Source: Bacillota bacterium (GTDB taxonomy: Bacteria > Bacillota_A > Clostridia > Christensenellales > Aristaeellaceae). From it: a stretch of DNA of 59,270 nt. The first letter of the stretch is position 1. Each line of letters starts with the position of its first letter. The translations under genes and the position numbers were made by a program. This document shows, in pieces, positions 1 through 7,796 of the stretch. The stretch lies in the NCBI GenBank assembly GCA_023421735.1, contig JAEZSP010000018.1, positions 1 to 59,270 on the forward strand, given 5' to 3'. The notes below the pieces were generated by a model. It searched no databases and was not told the DNA's origin. It was given only the letters and a program-made list of their open reading frames with translations.

Positions 1-141
1 CCGGGCGGCTTGGATGGCCGGCATCAGCAGCCCGACCAGAACGCTGATGATCACGATCACCACAAGCAATTCCACAAGTGTAAAACCATGTGGAGACGTG
101 GGGCGGGAGGCGGGCGACCGATGGCGGATGGCGAATGGCAA
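1..141 (-). CDS. Partial pseudopilin-like protein (prepilin N-terminus), runs off the window
   Basis: The minus strand encodes 47 residues up to the window edge. They contain a textbook prepilin peptidase site and hydrophobic helix: [20 protein letters not shown] followed by [10 protein letters not shown]. The conserved Glu is at +5 after the Gly-Phe cleavage site. Such a helix ending in MPAIQAAR is typical of the very abundant planctomycete pseudopilin (DUF1559-like) proteins. It is not something I associate with Clostridia. No ATG is available; the earliest in-frame start is a TTG at 141, next to a GGCGGAT/GGCGAAT-like run and a CCCCTGA repeat. The helix is clear. The start, and whether this DNA belongs to the same organism as the rest, are doubtful. 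Confidence 0.55.
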   Translation of the reverse strand, partial: MPFAIRHRSPASRPTSPHGFTLVELLVVIVIISVLVGLLMPAIQAAR

Positions 142-143
142 AG

Positions 144-174
144 CCCTGACCCCTGACCCCTGACCCCTGACCCC
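144..174. repeat. CCCCTGA heptamer tandem repeat (about 4.4 copies)
   Basis: Four consecutive copies of a 7-bp CCCTGAC/CCCCTGA unit plus a partial copy separate the pseudopilin-like start from the 3' flank of the sensor kinase gene. The right window edge has a different C4-rich heptamer array. Assemblers can wrongly join or break at such runs. Confidence 0.9.
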
Positions 175-246
175 GAAAATCGTACGCCCTTCCCCGTGCC
201 TGTCAATTACAAACATTACGATATCGGTAACGCGCCAAACACGCGC

Positions 247-1302
247 TCACACCCCCAGCGGCAGCTCAATCGTGAAGACCGACCCCTTCCCCAGTTCCGA
301 TTGTACCTCGATGGTGCCGCCCGAAAGCTCCACGATGCGTTTCGCCAACGGAAGCCCCAGCCCATTCCCCTCCGTGGCGTGCGAAGGCCGGCTCGAACCC
401 GTGGGATCGCCCTGATAAAACTTGTCGAAGATGCGCGCCACGGTCTCTGCGTCCATGCCCACGCCCGTGTCTTTGATCTCCACGCGCGCCCTGTCGCCGA
501 CAAGGCAACTGGAAACGGTAATCTTTCCGCCGGGATTCGAGAACTTGACGGCATTCCCAAACGCATTAATCCAAACGTGCGAGAGCATTTCCTCGTTGGC
601 ATGCACGCGCAGCGGTCGCAGGTCGAGTTCCAACTCAATGTCCTTGTCCGACCATTGTTTTTCGAGCAGCAGAATCGATCGCCGAATTTGCTCGTCGAGC
701 ATAAATTCGGTTCGGTCGGTCATGATCTTCTGATTTTCCAATTTTGTAAGCAAAAGAATGTTCGCAGACATGTTCGCGAGCCGCTCCGATTCGCTCACGA
801 TGATGTCGATGTATTCCCGCCGCTGCTCATCCGTCAGATCCTCGCGCCGAAGCTGCTTCGCAAAGCCCCGAATCGACACGATGGGCGTCTTAAACTCGTG
901 ACTGAAGCTGTTGATAAAATCCTTTTTGAATAGTTCGATGCCGCCGAGCTCCTTGGTCATGTCGTTAAAGCTCCCGACCAATTCCGCCATCTCGTCGCCC
1001 GTGTCCGTATGCGCCACACGCACCGAAAAATCGCCCTTCGCCACCTTCTTGGTCGCGTCGATGAGTTGGTTGAGCGGCCGCAGCAGAATCCGCGAAAACG
1101 CCAGCGCGAGCAGCATCCCGATGAACAAACTGAAAACCAGCAGTTGAAAGGGCGACCGCACAAGCTCAAATAGCTTGACCGGGACGTGCCCCGTCTGCTG
1201 GGATAAGTATAGATAGGCGGCACCGCTCAATACGTTTGCAAGGGCCATGATGCCGAAAACCACCAACACCAGCCGAATGCTGAGCGACCATTTGCGTTTC
1301 AT
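247..1302 (-). CDS. Sensor histidine kinase (HAMP-HisKA-HATPase)
   Basis: This is a 351-residue membrane sensor kinase, last gene of the lipid operon. Two membrane helices lie at about residues 7-28 and 52-70 with only a short external loop, then a HAMP linker (about 71-123). The phospho-acceptor His135 sits in SFSHEFKTP. The ATP-binding lobe has an N box (about 246-254, NAFGNAVKF), G1 (DTGVGM, 278-283) and G2 (GNGLGL, 312-317), so it should be active. No response regulator gene lies beside it, so its partner is elsewhere or was cut off at the window edge. Its start overlaps the stop of the patatin gene by 4 nt. The tiny sensor loop and the operon context suggest it senses a membrane or lipid state; that is inference. 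Confidence 0.9.
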   Translation of the reverse strand: MKRKWSLSIRLVLVVFGIMALANVLSGAAYLYLSQQTGHVPVKLFELVRSPFQLLVFSLFIGMLLALAFSRILLRPLNQLIDATKKVAKGDFSVRVAHTDTGDEMAELVGSFNDMTKELGGIELFKKDFINSFSHEFKTPIVSIRGFAKQLRREDLTDEQRREYIDIIVSESERLANMSANILLLTKLENQKIMTDRTEFMLDEQIRRSILLLEKQWSDKDIELELDLRPLRVHANEEMLSHVWINAFGNAVKFSNPGGKITVSSCLVGDRARVEIKDTGVGMDAETVARIFDKFYQGDPTGSSRPSHATEGNGLGLPLAKRIVELSGGTIEVQSELGKGSVFTIELPLGV

Positions 1303-2438
1303 CTCTTGTAATCTTTCTGGATCTTCCCAATCTGCGGCACGATGGCGTACCTGCCACCCTCGGCGTTCAGAATTTCAATCAGCTCCCAATCGGCGTAGAT
1401 CTTCTCCTTCTCAATGCCCGCCTCAATCGCCGCACTCTCAATGCACTTGATGAGCACGCCGTAGTAATCCGCGTCGATTTCCGCGCTCCGCGCAAGCCGC
1501 GGCAACGCCCGCTCGTTCACTTCGCGCAGCGAAAGCCTGGTTCCCATGTCCTTAAAATACGCCATCACCGCACTCGCAAGCAGCCGGTATGCGCGCCGCT
1601 CCGTAATCGTCCGGTCGATGTAGTACTCTTCGCCGTGCAGTCCGTAAAGCGCGCGCTGCGCGTCGAGGTACCCCATCCTCAAATGGTACGCGCTCTTTTC
1701 GGCATCAAAATTCAACGTGCGCCCCATGCGGAACCCCGGCTCGATGATCGTCACGTTCACGTCGGGTGGGATGTCCACCTTTCGCTCAAACCCGAGCCCC
1801 TGAAGCCGCACGCCAATGATGTCCTTGTAGCCGTTTTCAATCAGCACGTGCAGCGGCAGAACGTCCGCAACGCCCCCGTCCGTATACCGCTTCCCGCCCA
1901 AAGGCTCGTTTCGAAACGATACCAGGTACGCGCTCGCCAACAGCATGTCGTGCAGCGTCCCCTCGTCGAGATCCTTTGCGCGCAGCTCCAATTCCTTGCG
2001 CTCGGTCAGGGAATACGTGATGATATAAAGCTCCATATCCGATTTGCGCACGGCGTCCTCGTCGATGTTCTCCGTCATCAGTTTGCGAAGCGGCGTCACA
2101 TCCAGCCCGCGCCCTTTGATAAATTCCGAAAGCGCGCGCAGCACACCGCGCACGCTGATGTCGCCAAAATCACCCGCAAGCGCACGCATGAGCTGCGGAT
2201 CGTCGTAATCGATCACCTGCGAAATCGAAATATTTGTCCATAGGTTCTCGGCAAGTTTGCGGTCGTGCATCGCCATCATCGCGCCGTTCAGCGCGCCGAC
2301 CGATGTTCCCGATACCGCAACAATGTCCAACCCCGCCTCCTCAAATGCCTGCCATGCGCCGATCTGATACGCGCCCTTTGCGCCGCCTCCCGCGAGCGCG
2401 ATCGCATATTTTTTTGTCGTGTCAAATTTCAACTTCAT
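1299..2438 (-). CDS. Patatin-like phospholipase
   Basis: A 379-residue patatin-family lipid acyl hydrolase. The oxyanion motif GGGAKG (about 17-22) precedes the nucleophile elbow GTSVG with Ser46. The catalytic-dyad Asp is in DGG at 187-189. Patatins hydrolyse acyl chains from phospholipids or other lipids. No signal peptide is visible, so it probably acts at the inner face of the membrane. It overlaps the PAP2 gene by 17 nt and the kinase by 4 nt, indicating translational coupling. Neighbours that make (decarboxylase) and dephosphorylate (PAP2) phospholipids suggest a membrane-lipid remodelling unit. The C-terminal ~130 residues have no motif I recognise. Confidence 0.9.
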   Translation of the reverse strand: MKLKFDTTKKYAIALAGGGAKGAYQIGAWQAFEEAGLDIVAVSGTSVGALNGAMMAMHDRKLAENLWTNISISQVIDYDDPQLMRALAGDFGDISVRGVLRALSEFIKGRGLDVTPLRKLMTENIDEDAVRKSDMELYIITYSLTERKELELRAKDLDEGTLHDMLLASAYLVSFRNEPLGGKRYTDGGVADVLPLHVLIENGYKDIIGVRLQGLGFERKVDIPPDVNVTIIEPGFRMGRTLNFDAEKSAYHLRMGYLDAQRALYGLHGEEYYIDRTITERRAYRLLASAVMAYFKDMGTRLSLREVNERALPRLARSAEIDADYYGVLIKCIESAAIEAGIEKEKIYADWELIEILNAEGGRYAIVPQIGKIQKDYKR

Positions 2439-3045
2439 GACGATTCCATTTCCTTATCAAATAAATTGAACCCTCTGCCAATATGATTCCGCCAACCACG
2501 TCCGCCACGACGTGCTGACCCGTATAAAGTGTCGAAATGCAAATGAGAATCGCAAGCACATAAGACGCAGCCTTCGCGCCGGGCCGGAATGCATCCAGCA
2601 TCCCCATCTGCCGCGCAAGAAGCCAGCTGATCGAGCAGTGCATGGACGGGAATAAATTGTTCGGCGCGTCAGCTGTATAGATTGCCCGCAGCATCCATCC
2701 AAATGCCCCGCCGCCTGTGATCTCCGGGCGCGCAAGATATGTCGGCAAAAACACAAAGCACAAAAATGCGACGCCCTTTCCCATCCAGTCCGCCCGGCAA
2801 AACCGCATGCACACCCCCGGACTCACGCGCGCAACGGCGATGTAGCCCAGAACCCAGTACATGTACGCGGCGACATAGACGACGATCCAGGGGGGCGTAA
2901 CGACAATCGCCCGGTCAAGCGCCGTCGCCATATCGACCGTATACGGCAGCCGCGGCAGCGCGCGCGGCAGCCAGTACGCCATAAACTGCGCCACCGCACA
3001 GATGATAAGCGGTACGCGCGCATACTTGGGAATGAACCTATCCAT
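2422..3045 (-). CDS. PAP2-family membrane phosphatase
   Basis: A roughly 207-residue multi-helix membrane protein of the PAP2 / phosphatidic acid phosphatase superfamily, resembling the PAP2_3 (inositolphosphoceramide synthase-like) branch. Visible signature parts are an Arg-Pro in YLARPEI, the central FPSMHCSISW block with its catalytic-type His, and a QHVVADVVGG block giving His-x3-Asp. The start is placed at the ATG at 3045 (MDRFIPKY), where overlap with the decarboxylase stop is about 8 nt. An ATG at 3090 in the same frame would lengthen the overlap to 53 nt. The enzyme probably removes phosphate from a lipid phosphate or swaps lipid head groups, with its active site facing outside the membrane. 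The exact substrate cannot be read from sequence. Confidence 0.85.
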   Translation of the reverse strand: MDRFIPKYARVPLIICAVAQFMAYWLPRALPRLPYTVDMATALDRAIVVTPPWIVVYVAAYMYWVLGYIAVARVSPGVCMRFCRADWMGKGVAFLCFVFLPTYLARPEITGGGAFGWMLRAIYTADAPNNLFPSMHCSISWLLARQMGMLDAFRPGAKAASYVLAILICISTLYTGQHVVADVVGGIILAEGSIYLIRKWNRHEVEI

Positions 3046-3850
3046 CCACCCGAGACCCGATGCGCTCCCCCAGCCGTACGGGAATCTCAATCCGCCCGCG
3101 CTCGCATACGCGCAACCGCGCTTCCAGTTTGGAAACGCCCGCTTTCAATAGCATGATGATGGTCGATCCGCCATATTCAAAATAGCCCTTTTCCTCCCCG
3201 CGTACAAAGGCATGGCGCTGGTGATGGTTTTTGATGCGCCCGACCATGAGCGCGCCAACCTCCATAAACACCACATCGCCAAAATGCGCCGTGCGCAAAA
3301 CCGTGTACTCGCGGCTGTTGGTCGAATAGACGCTGTATTTCCCCTGCGCACAGGGCCTGACGGTATGAAGCTTTCCCGCGATTGGCATATTCATCCCCTT
3401 CGTACCGTCGTCCGGATAAATATAGCGGTGATAGTTGACGGGCATCATGCGGAATACCAAAAGCCGCCCGCCGGCGTATGCCCGCGCGAGCCGCTCACTC
3501 CCAAGGAGCGACGAAACCGTGTATGCCGCACCCTTCACGCGGAAGGCGCAGTCATCCGTGATGGTATACGCACTCAGAAAGCCGTCGCATGGACTGACGA
3601 GCGCGGCAGGACACATGTCCACAGGGCGCGCGTCGGGCCGGATGCGGCGAATAAAAAAATCGTTGAACGAGTGCCAACGCTCGGGGATGTACTCGGACAT
3701 GTCGATCTCGTTTTTATGGATAAAGTGCTTAATGTATACCCGCGAATACCCCGAATCGAGGATCCCGGCGCACTTGCGTGAAAAACCGGGTTTTGTGATA
3801 AACTTGAGAACGTACCCGCCCGTGCGGGATCTGTATAACGTGTTGAGCAT
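3038..3850 (-). CDS. psd: Phosphatidylserine decarboxylase proenzyme
   Basis: A 270-residue proenzyme that decarboxylates phosphatidylserine to phosphatidylethanolamine. The self-cleavage site is the Gly-Ser-Thr in EYGGSTIIML near residue 229, which yields the pyruvoyl group. Also visible are the family block FNDFFIRRIRP, the Asp in SPCDG and the His in PVNYHRY. The start at ATG 3850 has a GGGAG ribosome site about 8 nt upstream. A TTG 60 nt further upstream would lie between the -10 element and the body of the gene and is less likely. First gene of a four-gene overlapping operon. No phosphatidylserine synthase gene is present in this window. Confidence 0.92.
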   Translation of the reverse strand: MLNTLYRSRTGGYVLKFITKPGFSRKCAGILDSGYSRVYIKHFIHKNEIDMSEYIPERWHSFNDFFIRRIRPDARPVDMCPAALVSPCDGFLSAYTITDDCAFRVKGAAYTVSSLLGSERLARAYAGGRLLVFRMMPVNYHRYIYPDDGTKGMNMPIAGKLHTVRPCAQGKYSVYSTNSREYTVLRTAHFGDVVFMEVGALMVGRIKNHHQRHAFVRGEEKGYFEYGGSTIIMLLKAGVSKLEARLRVCERGRIEIPVRLGERIGSRVDG

Positions 3851-3893
3851 GGACGCAACTCCCGTCATGCCTCGCGGCTTGATCGTTCTTTTC

Positions 3894-3923
3894 AGTATAG
3901 CGCATGACAATTTTATATGTCAT
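3894..3923 (-). promoter_or_regulatory. Promoter of the lipid operon, with inverted repeat
   Basis: On the minus strand ATGACA (3918-3923) and TATACT (3894-3899) are 18 nt apart, a good sigma-A-type match. The -35 hexamer is also one arm of an inverted repeat, ATGACA-8 nt-TGTCAT, which could be an operator. Confidence 0.6.
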
Positions 3924-4059
3924 ACGATCCTGTTAAGAATGTTTGTCATATACACAAAATGACGCCGCTCCGCTTCGTCCCTTTGTGCGGGATTTCTGTT
4001 CCGAAAAGTACCTGCGCCTGTGCGTTTTCATCTGCATTTTGGCACTTTTATTTGTAGCT

Positions 4060-4088
4060 TTGACTATTGGCAAAACACTTTATATACA
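4060..4088 (+). promoter_or_regulatory. Promoter of the SDR-transketolase operon
   Basis: TTGACT (4060-4065) and TATACA (4083-4088) are separated by 17 nt on the plus strand. They lie about 115 nt before the SDR start in an AT-rich intergenic stretch. The remaining ~350 bases between the divergent operons show nothing else I recognise. Confidence 0.55.
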
Positions 4089-4203
4089 TTATACTTAAAA
4101 TAACGCTTTGCGCAATCATCGCATACACGCAAATGAAATCCGCATCATTTCTTTCCAATCAAACGGCATGTATTCTGCAAAAAATGAAGAAGGATGAGTC
4201 GAT

Positions 4204-4974
4204 ATGAATGTCAAAAACAAAATGATTCTCGTCACCGGCGGCGCAGGCGGCCTTGGCAGTGCCATGGCAAGATGCCTGAGCGAAAACGGCGCAAAAGTTC
4301 TGATTCTGGATCTGGAAGCCACCCGTGAAAAGGGCGAAGCGCTCGCTGCCGAGCTGAGAGCGGCAGGCGGCGAAGCCTGGTTTTGCAGCACCGACGTAAC
4401 CAGCGAAGAAGATTGGCAAAAGGCCGTCGCCTGCGCGGTCGATCGCGCCGGAAGGGTCGATGTCCTCGTCAATAACGCGGGCATCAATATCCGAAAGCCC
4501 GTGGAAGAGATGAGCATCGACGAATGGATGACGATGATGAAGGTCAACACCGGGTCCACCTTCCTCGGGTGTAAGTACGCCATCCCGGTCATGCGCAAAC
4601 AGGGCGGCGGCGCGATCATCAACACCTCCTCCGTCTGCGGCCTGATCGGTCATAAGTATACCACCGAGGCCTATACCGCAACCAAAGGCGCAGTAACGCT
4701 CCTCACCAAGTCGATTGCATCCCGCTATGCCAAGGATAATATCCGCTGCAATTCCATTCACCCGTCCACCGTCGATACGCCCTTCATTCAGCTTATGTTC
4801 AATGATCCGGAAAAAGGCGCGCAGAGTCGCGCGGAACGTCTGGGCGAAGTGCCGCTGGGTCGTCTGGCCACGGCAGCCGATGTCGCCCATGCGGTTCTCT
4901 ATCTTGCCAGCGAAGAAGCGTCATTCATCAACGGCGTCGCGCTTCCGGTCGACGGCGGCGTGACCTGCGATTAA
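4204..4974 (+). CDS. Short-chain dehydrogenase/reductase (SDR)
   Basis: A 256-residue classical SDR. It has the cofactor-binding TGGAGGLGS (11-19), NNAG (90-93), the catalytic Ser in NTSSVCG (about 142-143) and the YTATK pair Tyr157/Lys161. The end, GVALPVDGGVT, is typical of sugar or polyol dehydrogenases and 3-oxoacyl-ACP reductase-like enzymes. First gene of a four-gene operon with a split transketolase and a GarR-type reductase, which points to oxidation of a sugar, polyol or sugar acid rather than to fatty-acid synthesis. Substrate not determined. Ribosome site AAGGATG precedes the ATG. Confidence 0.88.
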   Translation: MNVKNKMILVTGGAGGLGSAMARCLSENGAKVLILDLEATREKGEALAAELRAAGGEAWFCSTDVTSEEDWQKAVACAVDRAGRVDVLVNNAGINIRKPVEEMSIDEWMTMMKVNTGSTFLGCKYAIPVMRKQGGGAIINTSSVCGLIGHKYTTEAYTATKGAVTLLTKSIASRYAKDNIRCNSIHPSTVDTPFIQLMFNDPEKGAQSRAERLGEVPLGRLATAADVAHAVLYLASEEASFINGVALPVDGGVTCD

Positions 4975-4996
4975 AAAAATAAAGGAGAAAAGCAGA

Positions 4997-5836
4997 ATGA
5001 AAAAAAACGCAACGGAAATCCGCGCGCTCAGAAAGCGCGCCGCACAATTGCGCAGTAATCTCATCGACATGATTCCGCCGGGCAAGGTGGGTCATCTGGG
5101 CGGTAGTTCCTCCATTATGGACGTCGTCGCTGCGCTCTATTTCAAAACCATGAACGTCTTTGAAGATCCCAAGGATCCCCGCCGCGACCGCCTGGTATTC
5201 TCCAAGGGCCATGCGGTGCTGGCACAGTATGCCGCCTTTGTAGAGCTCGGTTATGTCGAGCGCGAGGCGCTCAAACACGTCAAGACGCTGGACGGCACGC
5301 TGCAGGGCCATCCGGATATGGATCATACGCCCGGCATCGAAGCCGTCACCGGCTCATTGGGACAGGGCCTGTCCGTTTGCCTGGGCATGGCGCTCGGCCT
5401 GCGGCTGGACGGCAAGGATGCGCGCGTTTATTGCATCATCGGCGACGGCGAACAGGCCGAGGGGCAAATCTGGGAAGCCGCGATGGCGGCAAGCGCCTAT
5501 CGGCTGGATCATTTGTGCGCGATCGTCGATGTCAACGGCGTTCAGGCGACCGATGCGATCGACAAAGTGCTCCCGAATCCGAGCCTCAAGGCAAAATGGG
5601 AAGCATTCGGTTGGAAGGCCATCGAAATCGACGGTCACGACATGCGGCAGATTCTCCTTGCCTTCGAGGAAGCCAACGCAACCAAAAATCAGCCGACCGT
5701 CCTTCTTGCCCAAACCGTCAAGGGCAAGGGCTTCCCCTTTGCCGAGGGAAAAGCCGCCTATCACAACGCCGCGATGACGGAAGAAGAGTACGCACAGGCA
5801 AAGGAACTGGTCAAGAAAATGCTGGAGGAGGCGTAA
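4997..5836 (+). CDS. Transketolase, N-terminal (TPP-binding) subunit
   Basis: A 279-residue protein equal to the N-terminal third of a transketolase. It carries the early GHLGGSSS block, the substrate/TPP histidine region around FSKGHA, and the thiamine-diphosphate motif beginning GDGEQAEG (149-156) and closing with VDVNG about 30 residues later. Split transketolases are common in Firmicutes and are often recruited to special sugar or sugar-acid pathways. It starts 22 nt after the SDR stop behind AAAGGAG. Its partner follows with a 2-nt gap. Confidence 0.92.
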   Translation: MKKNATEIRALRKRAAQLRSNLIDMIPPGKVGHLGGSSSIMDVVAALYFKTMNVFEDPKDPRRDRLVFSKGHAVLAQYAAFVELGYVEREALKHVKTLDGTLQGHPDMDHTPGIEAVTGSLGQGLSVCLGMALGLRLDGKDARVYCIIGDGEQAEGQIWEAAMAASAYRLDHLCAIVDVNGVQATDAIDKVLPNPSLKAKWEAFGWKAIEIDGHDMRQILLAFEEANATKNQPTVLLAQTVKGKGFPFAEGKAAYHNAAMTEEEYAQAKELVKKMLEEA

Positions 5837-5838
5837 TT

Positions 5839-6777
5839 ATGGGATTGGGTAATATGCGCAAAGCCTATGGTCAGGCCCTGCTTGCCTTGGGCCATTCCAA
5901 TGAAAAGGTCGTCGCCCTGGAGGCCGATCTCGAAAAATCCACCATGTCTAATCTGTTCGGAAATGCGTTCCCAAACCGCTATTTCCAAATGGGCATCGCG
6001 GAAGCAAACATGATCTCCGCGGCTGCCGGCCTCGCGCTCACGGACCATGTGGCCTTTGCCAGCACCTTTGCGGTCTTTGCCTCCGGTCGCCCCTATGATC
6101 AGATTCGTTCCTCTGTTGCGATCCCCAGGCTGAACGTCAAAATCTGTGGCTCTTCCGCCGGGCTGTCCGATTATGGCGACGGCAAAACCCATCAGTCGAT
6201 CGACGACATCACCATCATGCGCGTGCTCCCGAACATGAAGGTGTTTTCCCCGGCGGACGCCATCGAGACCGAGAAAATCGTGAAGGCGATGGCGGACATC
6301 CCCGGCCCGTGCTATATCCGCGTCAACCGCAACGACGTGCCCGAAGTGACCGATCCGGACGAGCCCTTCGTCTTTGGCAAGATCAAAACGATCCGCGAAG
6401 GCAAGGACGCCGTCCTCTTCGCAACCGGCTATATGGTCTATCAGGCACTCGAAGCGGCAAGGGCGCTCGCAGCCGATGGCGTCTCCTGCAAGGTCGTCAA
6501 CGTCGCAACCATCAAGCCCTTTGACGCCCAGGGCGCACAGGCGGCGGCAGCAGGCATGAAGGCGGCTGTCACCGTCGAGGAGGCGAGCATCTACGGTGGC
6601 CTGGGTTCCGCCGTTTGCGAAGCGCTGTGCGCGGGGCCATCCGAAAGCCGCGTTCCGGTTTGCGTGATGGGCGTTCAGGATACATTCGGTACTTCCGCGC
6701 AGGCGTATGATGAACTGCTCACGCATTATCACCTGATGCCGGAAGACATCGTCAAAAAGGTCAAAGAGATTTTGTAA
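5839..6777 (+). CDS. Transketolase, C-terminal subunit
   Basis: A 312-residue partner subunit with the pyrimidine-binding domain (MGIAEANMISAAAGLA, with the activating Glu) followed by the C-terminal domain. The start at ATG 5839 is behind GGAGGAG and only 2 nt after the previous stop. The open frame continues further upstream, but only over the coding region of the first subunit. Both halves together make one active alpha2beta2-type transketolase, which moves a two-carbon ketol unit from a ketose to an aldose. The neighbouring dehydrogenase and tartronate-semialdehyde-type reductase suggest a non-canonical substrate. Confidence 0.92.
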   Translation: MGLGNMRKAYGQALLALGHSNEKVVALEADLEKSTMSNLFGNAFPNRYFQMGIAEANMISAAAGLALTDHVAFASTFAVFASGRPYDQIRSSVAIPRLNVKICGSSAGLSDYGDGKTHQSIDDITIMRVLPNMKVFSPADAIETEKIVKAMADIPGPCYIRVNRNDVPEVTDPDEPFVFGKIKTIREGKDAVLFATGYMVYQALEAARALAADGVSCKVVNVATIKPFDAQGAQAAAAGMKAAVTVEEASIYGGLGSAVCEALCAGPSESRVPVCVMGVQDTFGTSAQAYDELLTHYHLMPEDIVKKVKEIL

Positions 6778-6824
6778 GCCCCGCGCTCCACATACCGACC
6801 GACAGACGATTGGAGGAAAGATTC

Positions 6825-7712
6825 GTGAAAATTGGATTCATTGGACTTGGTATCATGGGTAAGCCCATGGCAAAAAACCTCATCAAAGCGGGCTATACGC
6901 TGGTTGTCAGCGATAAGTTTGCCAAGACGGCGGTCGAAGAGCTCGCCGCCGCGGGCGCAACTGCAGCCCAGACCAACGCGGATGTCGCATCTCAGGTCGA
7001 TATCCTCATCACCATGGTTCCCAACTCTCCCCATGTCAAGGAAGCGCTCTTTGGGGAAAACGGTGCTGCGGAGGCGCTCAAGCCCGGCAGCATCGTCCTG
7101 GACTGCTCATCCATCAACCCCGTCGCGTCCCGCGAAATCAGCGAAGAGCTGGCAAAAAAGGGCGTCGAAATGTTGGATGCTCCGGTCTCCGGCGGCGAAC
7201 CCAAGGCCATCGACGGCACGCTCGCGTTCATGGTTGGCGGAAAACCGGAAATCTTCGAGAAGGTGAAACCCATCCTCGCGCAAATGGGCTCTTCCGTCGT
7301 TCTGTGCGGCGATATTGGCGCCGGAAACGTCACCAAATTGTGCAATCAAATCGTCGTTGCCGGGAACATCGCGGCACTTGCCGAGGCCATGACCCTCGGT
7401 CAGCAGTGCGGCGTCGAACCGGAGAAGATCTTCGAAGCCATCAAGGGCGGCCTCGCCGGCTCAACGGTCATGAATGCCAAGGCGCCCATGATGATGGATC
7501 AGAACTTCAAACCCGGTTTCCGCATCAATCTGCACATCAAGGACCTGAACAATGTCGTCGACGCCGCAGCCAAGTATAACAGCCCCATCCCGCTGACCCA
7601 GTCCGTGCTCGAAATGATGAAGATTCTCAGGCGCGATGGCGACGAGGCCTGTGATCATAGCGCGCTGGTCAAATACTATCAGAAGCTCACGGGCGAAGAA
7701 CTCCATCATTAA
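6825..7712 (+). CDS. GarR-type 2-hydroxy-3-oxopropionate / beta-hydroxyacid reductase
   Basis: A 295-residue member of the 3-hydroxyisobutyrate dehydrogenase family. It has the Rossmann start IGFIGLGIMGKPMAKN, the substrate-binding signature DAPVSGGEPKA (118-128) and the catalytic Lys171 in GNVTKLCNQ. The closest functional types are tartronate-semialdehyde reductase (GarR) and sulfolactaldehyde-type reductases. The start is taken as the GTG at 6825: GGAGG at 6812-6816 is the ribosome site, so a TTG at 6810 cannot be the start. Last gene of the operon, followed by a strong terminator. It probably reduces the aldehyde acid released by the transketolase. Confidence 0.88.
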   Translation: MKIGFIGLGIMGKPMAKNLIKAGYTLVVSDKFAKTAVEELAAAGATAAQTNADVASQVDILITMVPNSPHVKEALFGENGAAEALKPGSIVLDCSSINPVASREISEELAKKGVEMLDAPVSGGEPKAIDGTLAFMVGGKPEIFEKVKPILAQMGSSVVLCGDIGAGNVTKLCNQIVVAGNIAALAEAMTLGQQCGVEPEKIFEAIKGGLAGSTVMNAKAPMMMDQNFKPGFRINLHIKDLNNVVDAAAKYNSPIPLTQSVLEMMKILRRDGDEACDHSALVKYYQKLTGEELHH

Positions 7713-7733
7713 GATGGCCCGCGATCGGTTGAA

Positions 7734-7781
7734 AAAAAGCAGGCAGGGATGCGATCCCCGCTTGCTTTTCTCTCTTTTTTT
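7734..7781. terminator. Bidirectional intrinsic terminator
   Basis: A 16-bp nearly perfect stem (AAAAGCAGGCAGGGAT paired with 7754-7769, two G-T wobbles) with a 3-nt loop is followed by a T run. It lies between two convergent genes and has A/T tracts on both sides, so it can serve both. Confidence 0.9.
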
Positions 7782-7796
7782 GACTGTGTCGGCTTG

